The position numbers and the translations under genes are program-made. From Chitinophaga pinensis (GTDB taxonomy: Bacteria; Planctomycetota; Phycisphaerae; Phycisphaerales; SM1A02), in assembly GCA_943329105.2 (NCBI GenBank), contig CALQCP020000187.1:1-5086 (forward strand): a stretch of 5,086 bases of DNA, written 5' to 3'. The notes below the pieces were generated by a model. That model was given only the letters and a program-made list of their open reading frames with translations, made no database searches and was not told the origin of the DNA. This document shows positions 1 through 5,086 of this stretch, piece after piece (positions within the stretch are counted from its first letter, which is position 1; every line of letters begins with the position of its first letter).

Positions 1-137
1 AACCGGACGCGACAGGCGTGCTCAACAATATCACTACTGCGGTCACCGATCCATGCAAACGCGCTGGCGGTCGGCCCGGTCAATGCGCGCACCGATTCTG
101 GCATATCGACTGATTGGTGGGTGCCCAAGTCTGCCAT
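1..137 (-). CDS. Start of an unrecognised protein, cut by the left window edge
   Basis: An ATG at 137-135 opens a frame that stays open for 45 codons to the window edge, so only the N-terminus is visible. It begins MADLGTHQSV, and around residues 25-38 reads SAFAWIGDRSSDIV. It starts 2 bp after the stop of the DUF2141 gene. A purine-rich GGAAAGG (minus strand, 148-154) lies 10 nt upstream, a reasonable Shine-Dalgarno site. That makes it a likely third gene of the hpnH operon. An in-frame ATG at residue 12 is an alternative start. No signal peptide or membrane segment is seen in the visible part, and I do not recognise the family. The tight spacing, ribosome site and lack of stops support a real gene, but 45 codons is short evidence in GC-rich DNA. 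Confidence 0.5.
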   Translation of the reverse strand, partial: MADLGTHQSVDMPESVRALTGPTASAFAWIGDRSSDIVEHACRVR

Positions 138-139
138 GG

Positions 140-634
140 TCAGCGTGCCTTTCCGATCAAGTGAATCTCCAGGCGATTGTCACCCGCCACCGGCACCATG
201 GCACAGGCACTCCATGACGGCGGCAGCAACGGCGCAGGTTTCCCACTGAATCCCCACGGTTCATTGGGAATTCCAAACGCGCCTCGGTTCAGTTCTTCAT
301 TGGAGTCAAGGTCCTGAAAGACCGAGACCACCACCGCCTGTCCAGAGCGCGCATGCAATTCAAACTCGGCGCGGTCGGTCGTTGCAGGAACACTTAAACC
401 CTCAGTGATTCCACCGCGCGTCAAGAACGTAGCGCGGTCCGCGTAGAGCGCACAGCGCACCGCGCCTCGGCCGGGAGTAATGCCTAGCACCGTGACATGA
501 AGCGTTGCTGGCGCATCATCAGGTCGAACAGGTTCCGTGGACTGACATCCAGCCTGCAGCGCCACCACCATCATCGCTACTGTCGCGGGCGCGGTCATCA
601 CCACGCGACCACCGCGACACAGCGCATCACTCAC
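140..634 (-). CDS. DUF2141 family protein, probable exported lipoprotein
   Basis: The protein has 164 residues. After an exported N-terminus it matches the DUF2141 pattern: a beta-rich start (LHVTVLGI, about 45-52), then GAVRCALYAD (57-66), then the family hallmark near 107-130, where QDLDSNEELNRG is followed by GIPNEPWGFS. The biochemical role of this family is not established; members are small secreted or periplasmic proteins. Residues 14-29 are hydrophobic and end in ALQAGC. Cys30 could be lipidated, although the -3 residue is Gln rather than the usual Leu. The GTG start at 634-632 overlaps the hpnH stop (GTGA). It is preferred because it keeps the arginines at 7 and 10 before the hydrophobic stretch; the ATG at residue 13 would give a signal peptide with no positive charge. 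The 4-bp overlap implies translational coupling to hpnH. The family call is fairly sure and the lipoprotein call moderate. Confidence 0.85.
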   Translation of the reverse strand: MSDALCRGGRVVMTAPATVAMMVVALQAGCQSTEPVRPDDAPATLHVTVLGITPGRGAVRCALYADRATFLTRGGITEGLSVPATTDRAEFELHARSGQAVVVSVFQDLDSNEELNRGAFGIPNEPWGFSGKPAPLLPPSWSACAMVPVAGDNRLEIHLIGKAR

Positions 635-1767
635 GCTGCGCTCTTCTCGCCAACATCTTTCGCAAGACCCAACTGCACCAAACGCTCAATGGGTCGATGC
701 GGCTTCTTGGATTCCTCAACCAGGCGCTTCGCTGCAGCCTCATTGGGATAGAGCGGCGCAACCAGCGCCTTCACGTTTGCCCAAATGCCAGTGACACCGG
801 AGAACGTGTAGTCAACAGCTGTTGGCTCGTAGCCACAGTGCACCATGCAATTCTGGCACTTGGGATTGCCGCTCTTCACGCCGTAGCGTTCCCAAGCGGT
901 GTCTTCCATGAGTTCCTTGAAGGTGTCGTAGTACCCCTCTTGCAGCAAGTAGCACGGCTTCTGCCATCCGAAGATGTTGAAGGCGGGACTGCCCCACGGA
1001 GTGCACTCAAAGTCGCGCTTACCCATGAGGAACTCAAGAAAGAGCGGGCTCATGTTGAACTTCCAGCTCTTCTTGCGATTGGAAAGAATCATCTCAAAGA
1101 GCTCATTGGTCTTGCGGCGACCAAGAAAACTATCTTGATCGGGGGCCTTGTCGTAGGCGTATCCAGGGCTGACCATCATGCCTTCAACACCAAGTTCCAT
1201 CATCTCGTCAAAGAACCCGCGCACCGAAGCAGGATCGGTGGCTTGAAAGAGCGTGGTGTTGGTGGTGACGCGGAAACCCATCTTCACTGCCAGGCGGATT
1301 CCTTCAAGCGCCTTCTGGAATGTTCCTTCGCGACACACCGCAAAGTCATGGTGCTCTTCTTGGCCGTCCATGTGAACACTGAAACTCAGGTACTTGCTTG
1401 GCTTGAACAACCCGGCTTCCAACTTCTCCTTCAAGAGGAGCGCGTTGGTGCACAGGTAGATGTACTTCTTGCGCGCCACTAAGGCTTCAACAAGTTCCTT
1501 GATCTCTGGATGCAAGAGCGGCTCGCCGCCGGGAATACTCACCATCGGCGCGCCGCACTCGTCCACCGCGCGCATACATTCTGCAACGCTGAGGTTCTTC
1601 TTCAAGATGTGCGGCGGATATTGAATCTTGCCGCAGCCGGCGCATGAGAGGTTGCAACGAAACAACGGCTCGAGCATGAGCACTAAGGGGTAACGCTTGA
1701 TTCCACGGATCCGTTGTCCGAGAACGTACGAAGCAACGGTCCACATCTGGGAAATCGGGACGGCCAT
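631..1767 (-). CDS. hpnH: Adenosylhopane synthase HpnH, radical SAM enzyme
   Basis: HpnH joins a 5'-deoxyadenosyl group from S-adenosylmethionine to the C30 hopene diploptene, giving adenosylhopane. This is the first step in building the side chain of bacteriohopanepolyols, which order and tighten bacterial membranes. The 378 residues are full length. The N-terminus (MAVPISQMWT, then KRYPLVLMLEPLFRCNLSCA) is typical of the family and fixes the ATG start. The cluster motif CxxxCxxC is Cys38, Cys42 and Cys45, followed by GGEP at 80-83, a core radical SAM motif that contacts SAM. The C-terminal part (about 230-360) carries further conserved cysteines, including Cys304, Cys307 and Cys311 in CQNCMVHC, as in the DUF3463 region of HpnH. 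It is the first visible gene of a leftward operon and lies divergent to an ECF sigma gene. No other hopanoid gene (shc, hpnG and so on) is visible here. No key residue appears to be missing. Confidence 0.96.
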   Translation of the reverse strand: MAVPISQMWTVASYVLGQRIRGIKRYPLVLMLEPLFRCNLSCAGCGKIQYPPHILKKNLSVAECMRAVDECGAPMVSIPGGEPLLHPEIKELVEALVARKKYIYLCTNALLLKEKLEAGLFKPSKYLSFSVHMDGQEEHHDFAVCREGTFQKALEGIRLAVKMGFRVTTNTTLFQATDPASVRGFFDEMMELGVEGMMVSPGYAYDKAPDQDSFLGRRKTNELFEMILSNRKKSWKFNMSPLFLEFLMGKRDFECTPWGSPAFNIFGWQKPCYLLQEGYYDTFKELMEDTAWERYGVKSGNPKCQNCMVHCGYEPTAVDYTFSGVTGIWANVKALVAPLYPNEAAAKRLVEESKKPHRPIERLVQLGLAKDVGEKSAA

Positions 1768-1813
1768 GGTGGTTCCGGGGTTCCTGGGGGGGCAAAGGAA
1801 ATCTTCACAAACG

Positions 1814-1840
1814 CTCCGACTCGGGCGATCCGGGTCGGGG
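1814..1840. repeat. Strong inverted repeat (hairpin or operator) in the divergent region
   Basis: The arms CCGACTCGG (1816-1824) and CCGGGTCGG (1830-1838) flank a 5-nt loop. On the plus strand all nine positions pair, one as U-G, and two more pairs extend the stem to 1814/1840. On the minus strand, where it would sit in the hpnH leader about 50 nt before the start codon, one pair becomes an A-C mismatch. No T-run follows on either strand, so it is not an intrinsic terminator. It could be an operator palindrome or an mRNA leader structure. Confidence 0.5.
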
Positions 1841-2038
1841 GAGGGATCGTAGCACCTTCATGACGACCATCGCCGTACAAGCGATTACCCTTCAGGAACT
1901 GCTGGGCGCGCACAGAAGCGCCGTCGACGCCCTTCCCTTTGACACCCTGCTTGACTGCTTCGGCGATCTTGCCAAGACCGTGTCCCGCCGGGCCCGCCAA
2001 TTTACGGATAGAAGCGCGGCAAAGACCCATTCCTGCCG

Positions 2039-2044
2039 TACTAT
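2039..2044 (+). promoter_or_regulatory. Possible -10 element of the sigma operon
   Basis: TACTAT matches four of six positions of the housekeeping -10 consensus and lies 37 nt before the chosen sigma start. This would give a leader of about 30 nt. There is no recognisable -35 hexamer at the right distance. An ECF promoter recognised by the encoded sigma factor itself is equally possible. This is a weak call. Confidence 0.2.
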
Positions 2045-2081
2045 GCCGCGCCGCGCGACCGCCGGAAGCGCCCATTCCCCG

Positions 2082-2711
2082 ATGGCGACCGCTGAAATCA
2101 CCGACGAAGCCCTTCTGACTGCCTACATCGACGGCGACCGCCAAGCGTTCGCCGTCCTGCTGGAGCGCTATCGGACGGAATTGCACGGATTCCTTGCACG
2201 CTTTCTTGGATCAAGCGCCGCCGCCGATGATGTGTTCCAGGAGACCTTCCTGCAGGTTCACCTGGCCGCCAGCACCTTCGACAGCACGCGTCACTTCAAG
2301 CCATGGCTGTTTACGATCGCTGCCAATAAGGCGCGCGACTGGCATCGACGGCAGAAGCGCCGTCGGGCTGTCAGCCTTGATGCCCCACTCGGTGGCGATC
2401 CCGACGGAACACGGCTGGTGGACATCATGGAGTCGAAGGCCGAAGTGCCTGACAACTTGCTTGAGTCCGCCGAGACGCGCGAGCGCGTCAAAGACGCGGT
2501 GGATTCAATGCCTGCCCTATACCGCGAGGTACTCCAGCTCAATTACTTCCAGAAGATGAGCTACCAACAGATCGCCGAAGTTCTTGGCGTTCCGCTGGGC
2601 ACAGTGAAGAGTCGGTTGCACGCTGCCGTTGCCACTTTCGCAGAGTCATGGAAGACTGCTGATGCGCGTTCATTACGCACATCAAGCGCGAACAAGGAAT
2701 CTAAAGGATGA
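2082..2711 (+). CDS. ECF-type RNA polymerase sigma factor
   Basis: The protein of 209 residues directs RNA polymerase to a specific set of promoters. Region 2 spans about 20-94: RQAFAVLLERYR, the core-binding stretch DDVFQETFLQVH (49-60), then FKPWLFTIAANKARDWHRR, which recognises and melts the -10. A linker (about 97-130) is rich in Asp and Glu. Region 4 (about 137-185) includes LYREVLQLNYFQKMSYQQIAE and the helix-turn-helix end GVPLGTVKSRLHAA, which reads the -35. Region 3 is absent, as expected for an ECF factor. The ATG at 2082 was chosen because region 2 then starts at the usual distance. In-frame ATGs at 2043 and 1860 would add 13 or 74 residues with no recognised domain; none has a strong ribosome site. 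The stop overlaps the next gene by 4 bp (ATGA), so sigma factor and membrane partner are translationally coupled. Its target promoters cannot be told from the sequence. Confidence 0.92.
   Translation: MATAEITDEALLTAYIDGDRQAFAVLLERYRTELHGFLARFLGSSAAADDVFQETFLQVHLAASTFDSTRHFKPWLFTIAANKARDWHRRQKRRRAVSLDAPLGGDPDGTRLVDIMESKAEVPDNLLESAETRERVKDAVDSMPALYREVLQLNYFQKMSYQQIAEVLGVPLGTVKSRLHAAVATFAESWKTADARSLRTSSANKESKG
2694..2698 (+). promoter_or_regulatory. Ribosome binding site of the membrane partner gene
   Basis: AAGGA lies inside the 3' end of the sigma gene, 9 nt before the ATG at 2708. Together with the ATGA overlap it supports that start and coupled translation. Confidence 0.65.
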
Positions 2712-3814
2712 GTACCCCTCCCGAACAATCGCCTGGAGGAAACTCCGGGCCGCAACTGTCCGAAGCAGACATGCGCGTTCTCGACTTCCTAGCCGAGTAC
2801 GGCTTTGACGCATCAAAGGTACAGCTGCTCGCTGCTGAGGATCAGCCTCGAGCGCTGGCCTTGGTACGGCAGATGCAGGTCCTTGATGCGTATCCGGCTG
2901 ATGATTCAGACAGTGCCTTGGTGGATGCCACACTCGCGCGCATTGACCGGTGGGAAGCTGCCAGCGAAGCCTCAATGCGAATGCAGTCTGGGCGTCTGCG
3001 CAACTTCCGATTGTCGGACTTCATTAGCGTCGCTGCACTTATCTTGGTGGGGGTTGGCGTACTGTTGCCGATCGCTGCGCGTGTTCGCGAGCAGAGTCTT
3101 TCGACCGCCTGCGCAAACAACATGCGTTCGCTGCATGCCGGCCTCGATAGTTACGCACGTGACCACCAAGGGTTGTTGCCAGCCGTTGCTTCGTTTGCAA
3201 ATGTCGGCTCACTCTTCTCGGCCCAGCCGCCAGCACGGCCAAACACGCTGTCAACATCCGGGCTGCAGAGCGATGGCAACACGCCAATCTATTTACAGAA
3301 CACCCCCACCGCTCCGACGGAATTGGTGTTCCAAATTCCGGGCGGAATCGTGGTCATCCGACAAGGTTCGCGTGATTGGTCAGGGTCCAACCACGGAGAA
3401 CACCTGAAGCACCTGGTGGCACTCGGCTACAACGACAGCAATTCATTGCAGTGCCCGGCCTGCGCCGCGGGCAAGCCGTGCTTTGCATACCGAGTCCCGG
3501 CTCGTGGACAGCGCTTTGTGCTTGACACCCCGGGACGGACGGTGGTGGTTGCCGATTCCAACCCAATGATCGAAGCGCGCCGCATGGGATTCAACTCCGA
3601 ATCCCGCGTGGTGAACTCCAGTAACCACCGCGGATCAGGGCAAAATCTGCTGTTTAGCGATGGTGCTATCGAGTGGAAGACCTCGCCGATTCTGACTACT
3701 TCGCCAGCCAATTCCATGGACAACATCTGGCTTCCGCGCGACGGCCGGGGCCGCGAAGTAATGGAACTTCGGTCATGGCCGAGCGTTGCCGCTGACAACT
3801 TTGTGTCTCAGTGA
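2708..3814 (+). CDS. Membrane protein: putative anti-sigma partner with DUF1559-like ectodomain
   Basis: The 368-residue protein has three parts. Residues 1-103 are hydrophilic and presumably cytoplasmic, with a helical stretch (LSEADMRVLDFLAEYGFDAS, 17-36) and LVDATLARIDRW (71-82). Residues 104-124 form a single transmembrane helix. Residues 125-368 form a predicted ectodomain. The join LLPIAARVREQ, then CANNMRSLHAGLDSYARDHQGLLPA (135-159), closely follows the segment after the pilin helix in planctomycetal DUF1559 / H-X9-DG proteins. NHRGSGQNLLFSDGAIEW (306-323) matches their C-terminal His...Asp-Gly motif, here with 10 residues between His and Asp. The cysteine group CPACAAGKPC (249-258) sits where such proteins often carry a CPS/CP motif. 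The prepilin peptidase motif (G|FTLIE) is missing, so this is an anchored protein, not a processed pilin. The ATGA overlap with the ECF sigma gene suggests it controls that factor. The anti-sigma role is inferred from context alone; no zinc-binding anti-sigma motif is seen. Confidence 0.8.
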   Translation: MSTPPEQSPGGNSGPQLSEADMRVLDFLAEYGFDASKVQLLAAEDQPRALALVRQMQVLDAYPADDSDSALVDATLARIDRWEAASEASMRMQSGRLRNFRLSDFISVAALILVGVGVLLPIAARVREQSLSTACANNMRSLHAGLDSYARDHQGLLPAVASFANVGSLFSAQPPARPNTLSTSGLQSDGNTPIYLQNTPTAPTELVFQIPGGIVVIRQGSRDWSGSNHGEHLKHLVALGYNDSNSLQCPACAAGKPCFAYRVPARGQRFVLDTPGRTVVVADSNPMIEARRMGFNSESRVVNSSNHRGSGQNLLFSDGAIEWKTSPILTTSPANSMDNIWLPRDGRGREVMELRSWPSVAADNFVSQ

Positions 3815-3845
3815 CCAAATAACGAGAATTCCATGCTGCAAGCCA

Positions 3846-3874
3846 TTGTGGGCAAGCGGGGATTCCGCTATCTT
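3846..3874 (+). promoter_or_regulatory. Putative sigma-70 promoter of rpmI-rplT
   Basis: A -35-like TTGTGG (3846-3851) and a -10-like TATCTT (3869-3874) are separated by exactly 17 bp. They match three and four of six consensus positions. Transcription would start near 3881, giving a leader of about 45 nt before rpmI. It lies just after the sigma/partner operon, which has no clear terminator of its own. Confidence 0.4.
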
Positions 3875-3888
3875 TGCCGATCCCCCGC
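3856..3888. repeat. Inverted repeat around the rpmI -10 element
   Basis: GCGGGGAT (3856-3863) can pair with ATCCCC plus GC after a one-base bulge (3880-3888), enclosing the putative -10. A competing shorter stem AGCGG/CCGCT (3855-3869) with a small T-rich stretch after it could act as a weak terminator for the upstream operon. Either could be chance in GC-rich DNA. Confidence 0.25.
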
Positions 3889-3910
3889 CGCGCCTTCAGC
3901 CGGCATTCAC

Positions 3911-3916
3911 TGAGGA
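3911..3916 (+). promoter_or_regulatory. Ribosome binding site of rpmI
   Basis: TGAGGA ends 9 nt before the rpmI ATG. The same hexamer precedes rplT, which supports both starts. Confidence 0.7.
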
Positions 3917-3925
3917 ACGATCACC

Positions 3926-4204
3926 ATGCCGAAGCAAAAGTCCCATCGCGGTCTGCTCAAGCGCATCAAGCTCACCAAAACGGGCAAGGTGCGATTCAAG
4001 GCCCCCAATAGCCGCCATTTGAAGAGCAACAAGACCGGCACTGAGCTGCGGTCCTACCGCAAGTCGCGCTACGCGCGCAGCGGTGACCTGCGCTTCCTGA
4101 AGAAGCTTCTCGGTCGCGGTCTCCGCTCCGAAGAGCGTTCGGTTGCAGACGAGAAGATCCGCGAGGCCGCAACGGCCGCCGTATCAGCTCCAGCTGCAAA
4201 GTAA
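3926..4204 (+). CDS. rpmI: 50S ribosomal protein bL35
   Basis: bL35 is a small basic protein of the large ribosomal subunit that binds 23S rRNA. The start MPKQKSHRGLLKRIKLTKTGKV (MPK.K.H.G..KR.K.T..GK) is diagnostic, followed by the HLKSNKTG block at 31-38 (HLL..K in relatives) and the basic end RFLKKLLG at 56-63. At 92 residues it exceeds the usual 64-66 or so. The extra C-terminal tail (about 66-92) is first charged, then Ala-rich (AATAAVSAPAAK), and probably extends from the ribosome surface without a known role. The tail is in frame with no sign of a frameshift. The gene has its own likely promoter and a TGAGGA ribosome site. It is followed by rplT, the conserved pair, but infC, which commonly precedes them, is replaced here by the sigma/membrane-partner operon. 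Confidence 0.93.
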   Translation: MPKQKSHRGLLKRIKLTKTGKVRFKAPNSRHLKSNKTGTELRSYRKSRYARSGDLRFLKKLLGRGLRSEERSVADEKIREAATAAVSAPAAK

Positions 4205-4318
4205 CTGTTTGTTCGTTGCATCAGCGCACTGCGCGTTGATGCTTACATCCGCATCGTCCGTCGGGACCAAAGCGCCGATCGAATCGGCCTCCGCCGGACA
4301 CGACACTGAGGACACCCC
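4205..4318 (+). promoter_or_regulatory. Structured rpmI-rplT spacer, candidate rplT leader
   Basis: The spacer of 114 nt is long for this gene pair and rich in inverted repeats. A first hairpin pairs GCATCA with TGATGC (4218-4223, 4237-4242), with an inner GCGC/GCGC stem. GATGC at 4238-4242 can instead pair with GCATC at 4251-4255, so the two stems exclude each other. Then come a small GTCC/GGAC stem (4256-4267) and a perfect GCCGAT/ATCGGC triloop hairpin (4274-4288), about 18 nt before the rplT ribosome site. No T-run follows any stem. In other bacteria bL20 represses its own operon by binding an mRNA structure near rpmI-rplT or infC. A similar role here is inference. Confidence 0.4.
4307..4312 (+). 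promoter_or_regulatory. Ribosome binding site of rplT
   Basis: TGAGGA ends 6 nt before the rplT ATG. It is identical to the site of rpmI. Confidence 0.7.
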
Positions 4319-4708
4319 ATGCCACGTGCACGCAAGGGCGCAGCCCGAACCCAGGCTCGCCGCAAACTCCTCCGCGAAGCCCGCGGTTACTACGGAACCA
4401 AGAGCCGCCTCAAGCAGCAAGCCAAGGTCGCCGTCATGCGCGCCCTGCGCAACATGTGGCGTCACCGCCGCCTGCGCCGCCGCAACTATCGCCAACTCTG
4501 GATCACGCGCATCACTGCAGCGTGCCGGATGCGCGGCTTCAAGTACAGCCTGCTGATCAACGGCCTGTCCCGCGCGGGCTGCCTGTTGAATCGCAAGATG
4601 CTCAGCGAAATCGCGATCCACGATCCAGCCACGTTTGACACGCTGGTCACCACGGCACGCACGCACTGCTCGGTCCAGCATCACGCAAAGACCGCCAAGG
4701 CCGCGTAA
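4319..4708 (+). CDS. rplT: 50S ribosomal protein bL20
   Basis: bL20 binds 23S rRNA early and is needed for assembly of the large subunit; in several bacteria it also represses its own operon. The 129 residues show the full family pattern: the basic N-terminal extension (MPRARKGAARTQARRKLL), ARGYYGTKSRLKQQAK (21-36), AVMRALRNMWRHRRLRRRNYRQLWITRI (38-65, the long basic helix) and the globular C-terminal domain FKYSLLINGLSRAGCLLNRKMLSEIAIHDPATFDTLV (74-110). A tail of some 15 residues after the usual end (about residue 115) is slightly longer than in most relatives. Start and ribosome site are clear. The gene ends the operon: an intrinsic terminator follows 85 bp downstream, and pheS, often next to it elsewhere, is not present before that terminator. 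Confidence 0.97.
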   Translation: MPRARKGAARTQARRKLLREARGYYGTKSRLKQQAKVAVMRALRNMWRHRRLRRRNYRQLWITRITAACRMRGFKYSLLINGLSRAGCLLNRKMLSEIAIHDPATFDTLVTTARTHCSVQHHAKTAKAA

Positions 4709-4793
4709 TTGTGACGCGTGCATTCATGGCCTGCTCACTACGAGCACGCCTGAGCGCGCCTCGCAAAGCCTGAGACAGATTGCAAGTACCAAT

Positions 4794-4830
4794 GACAACG
4801 CCCCGCATCACGCGGGGCGTTGTCCCTTTT
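4794..4830 (+). terminator. Rho-independent terminator of the rpmI-rplT operon
   Basis: A perfect 13-bp stem, GACAACGCCCCGC (4794-4806) with its complement (4812-4824), closes a 5-nt loop and is followed by CCTTTT (4825-4830). The stem is very GC-rich and the T-run is on the plus side, so it stops rightward transcription. On the minus strand no T-run follows. Confidence 0.93.
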
Positions 4831-4933
4831 CCCATCACTCCGCCCCTGCCACCGGCTCGCGCACGACCGCGGCGGGTGGCTGTGTTCCTATGCGCCGCTG
4901 TGAAGCAGCGCGTGCTGAGCCGTGGCGCGCCGC
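4831..4933. other. Non-coding stretch between converging genes
   Basis: This stretch of about 100 bp lies between the rplT terminator and the stop codon of the minus-strand gene. It holds a loose inverted repeat (GCCACC at 4848-4853 with GGTGGC at 4875-4880) and a GGCGCGCC palindrome (4924-4931). No terminator with a T-run is seen for the leftward gene. Confidence 0.5.
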
Positions 4934-5086
4934 TTACGCGCTGATGCGCGCGGCGGCAATACTGGAGATGGCGGCTGCGCGCTGATGCGCCATGGACGGC
5001 GCACCCGGAAGCGAACCAAGTACTCCGCGCAGCGACGCGGCCTGCGCGTTCTCCTCGCGAATGGATTCGTAGATTTCTTTGCGATG
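4934..5086 (-). CDS. C-terminal end of an unrecognised protein, cut by the right window edge
   Basis: Reading leftward from the edge, 50 codons stay open to a TAA at 4936-4934. The visible peptide starts HRKEIYESIREENAQAASLR and ends AAAISSIAAARISA. It is helical in character: a charged first half with a heptad-like pattern, then an Ala-rich end. The codon choice, with frequent G or C in the third position (for example GAG GAG AAC GCG CAG GCC), looks coding. The true start lies outside the window. I do not recognise the family, and no catalytic motif or membrane segment is visible. It converges on rplT. Confidence 0.6.
   Translation of the reverse strand, partial: HRKEIYESIREENAQAASLRGVLGSLPGAPSMAHQRAAAISSIAAARISA

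Larger units (their letters stand above)
1768..2081. other. Divergent intergenic region between hpnH and the ECF sigma gene
   Basis: This gap of 314 bp must hold the promoters for both the leftward hpnH operon and the rightward sigma operon. It contains a strong inverted repeat at 1814-1840. No good -35/-10 pair was found for hpnH; a lone TACGAT on the minus strand (1846-1851) lacks a -35 partner. The frame of the sigma gene stays open on the plus strand back to an ATG at 1860, and a minus-strand frame is also open across the whole gap. Neither translation resembles a known protein to me and neither has a good ribosome site, so the gap is called non-coding with reservation. Confidence 0.6.

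Noticed and set aside
505..1482. Plus-strand open frame of 325 codons antisense to hpnH
   Set aside because: It lies fully over hpnH and the DUF2141 gene, has no recognisable domain and no ribosome site, and its composition follows from the high third-position GC of the real gene.
1683..2186. Minus-strand open frame of 167 codons across the divergent gap
   Set aside because: It overlaps both the conserved N-terminal region of the sigma factor and the first codons of hpnH in another frame. The translation was not recognised. It is kept only as a remark in the gap finding.
2708..3814. Processed type IV pilin or type II secretion pseudopilin
   Set aside because: There is no short N-terminal leader and no G|FTLIE cleavage motif; the hydrophobic helix starts only after about 103 residues.
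4184..4723. Minus-strand open frame of 179 codons antisense to rplT
   Set aside because: It is a mirror of the bL20 coding sequence in GC-rich DNA; bL20 is certain.
4635..4985. Plus-strand open frame after rplT
   Set aside because: It starts inside rplT in another frame and runs through the strong terminator at 4794-4830 and over the better supported minus-strand gene end.
4937..4990. 13-bp direct repeat CGCGCTGATGCGC at 4937-4949 and 4978-4990
   Set aside because: The spacing of 41 bp is not a multiple of three and both copies lie in the GC-rich end of a coding region in different frames. A similar 10-mer occurs in the rplT leader. It is probably chance.

Overview
The window looks like chromosomal DNA of a GC-rich bacterium of the Planctomycetota, most likely Phycisphaerae-like. 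This is inference, not proof. It rests on the large predicted ectodomain that resembles the planctomycetal H-X9-DG / DUF1559 pilin-like family, the ECF sigma factor paired with it, a hopanoid gene (hpnH), and the codon and GC character. No mobile element, CRISPR array, tRNA or rRNA gene was found. The content is housekeeping and regulatory.

Left part, minus strand (1-1767). A compact operon reads leftward: hpnH (adenosylhopane synthase, radical SAM), then a probable DUF2141 exported lipoprotein whose GTG start overlaps the hpnH stop by 4 bp, then after 2 bp the start of an unrecognised gene that runs off the left edge. Hopanoid side-chain synthesis is thus coupled to an envelope protein of unknown role.

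Centre (1768-3814). A 314-bp divergent gap holds a strong inverted repeat and a long open but probably non-coding frame. Rightward follows a two-gene unit: an ECF-type sigma factor, then, overlapping by ATGA, a single-pass membrane protein. The membrane protein has a cytoplasmic N-terminal region, one transmembrane helix, and an ectodomain like that of pilin-like DUF1559 proteins but without a prepilin cleavage motif. From its position and topology it is a candidate anti-sigma or signal-receiving partner, and it is the most unusual object in the window.

Right part (3815-5086). The ribosomal protein genes rpmI (bL35) and rplT (bL20) have a plausible sigma-70 promoter and good Shine-Dalgarno sites. 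The usual infC is absent upstream. The 114-bp spacer between them can form several hairpins, including two mutually exclusive ones, which suggests a leader of the L20-autoregulatory kind. A textbook intrinsic terminator (4794-4830) closes the operon. After about 100 bp with no recognised gene, the C-terminal end of another minus-strand gene enters from the right edge.
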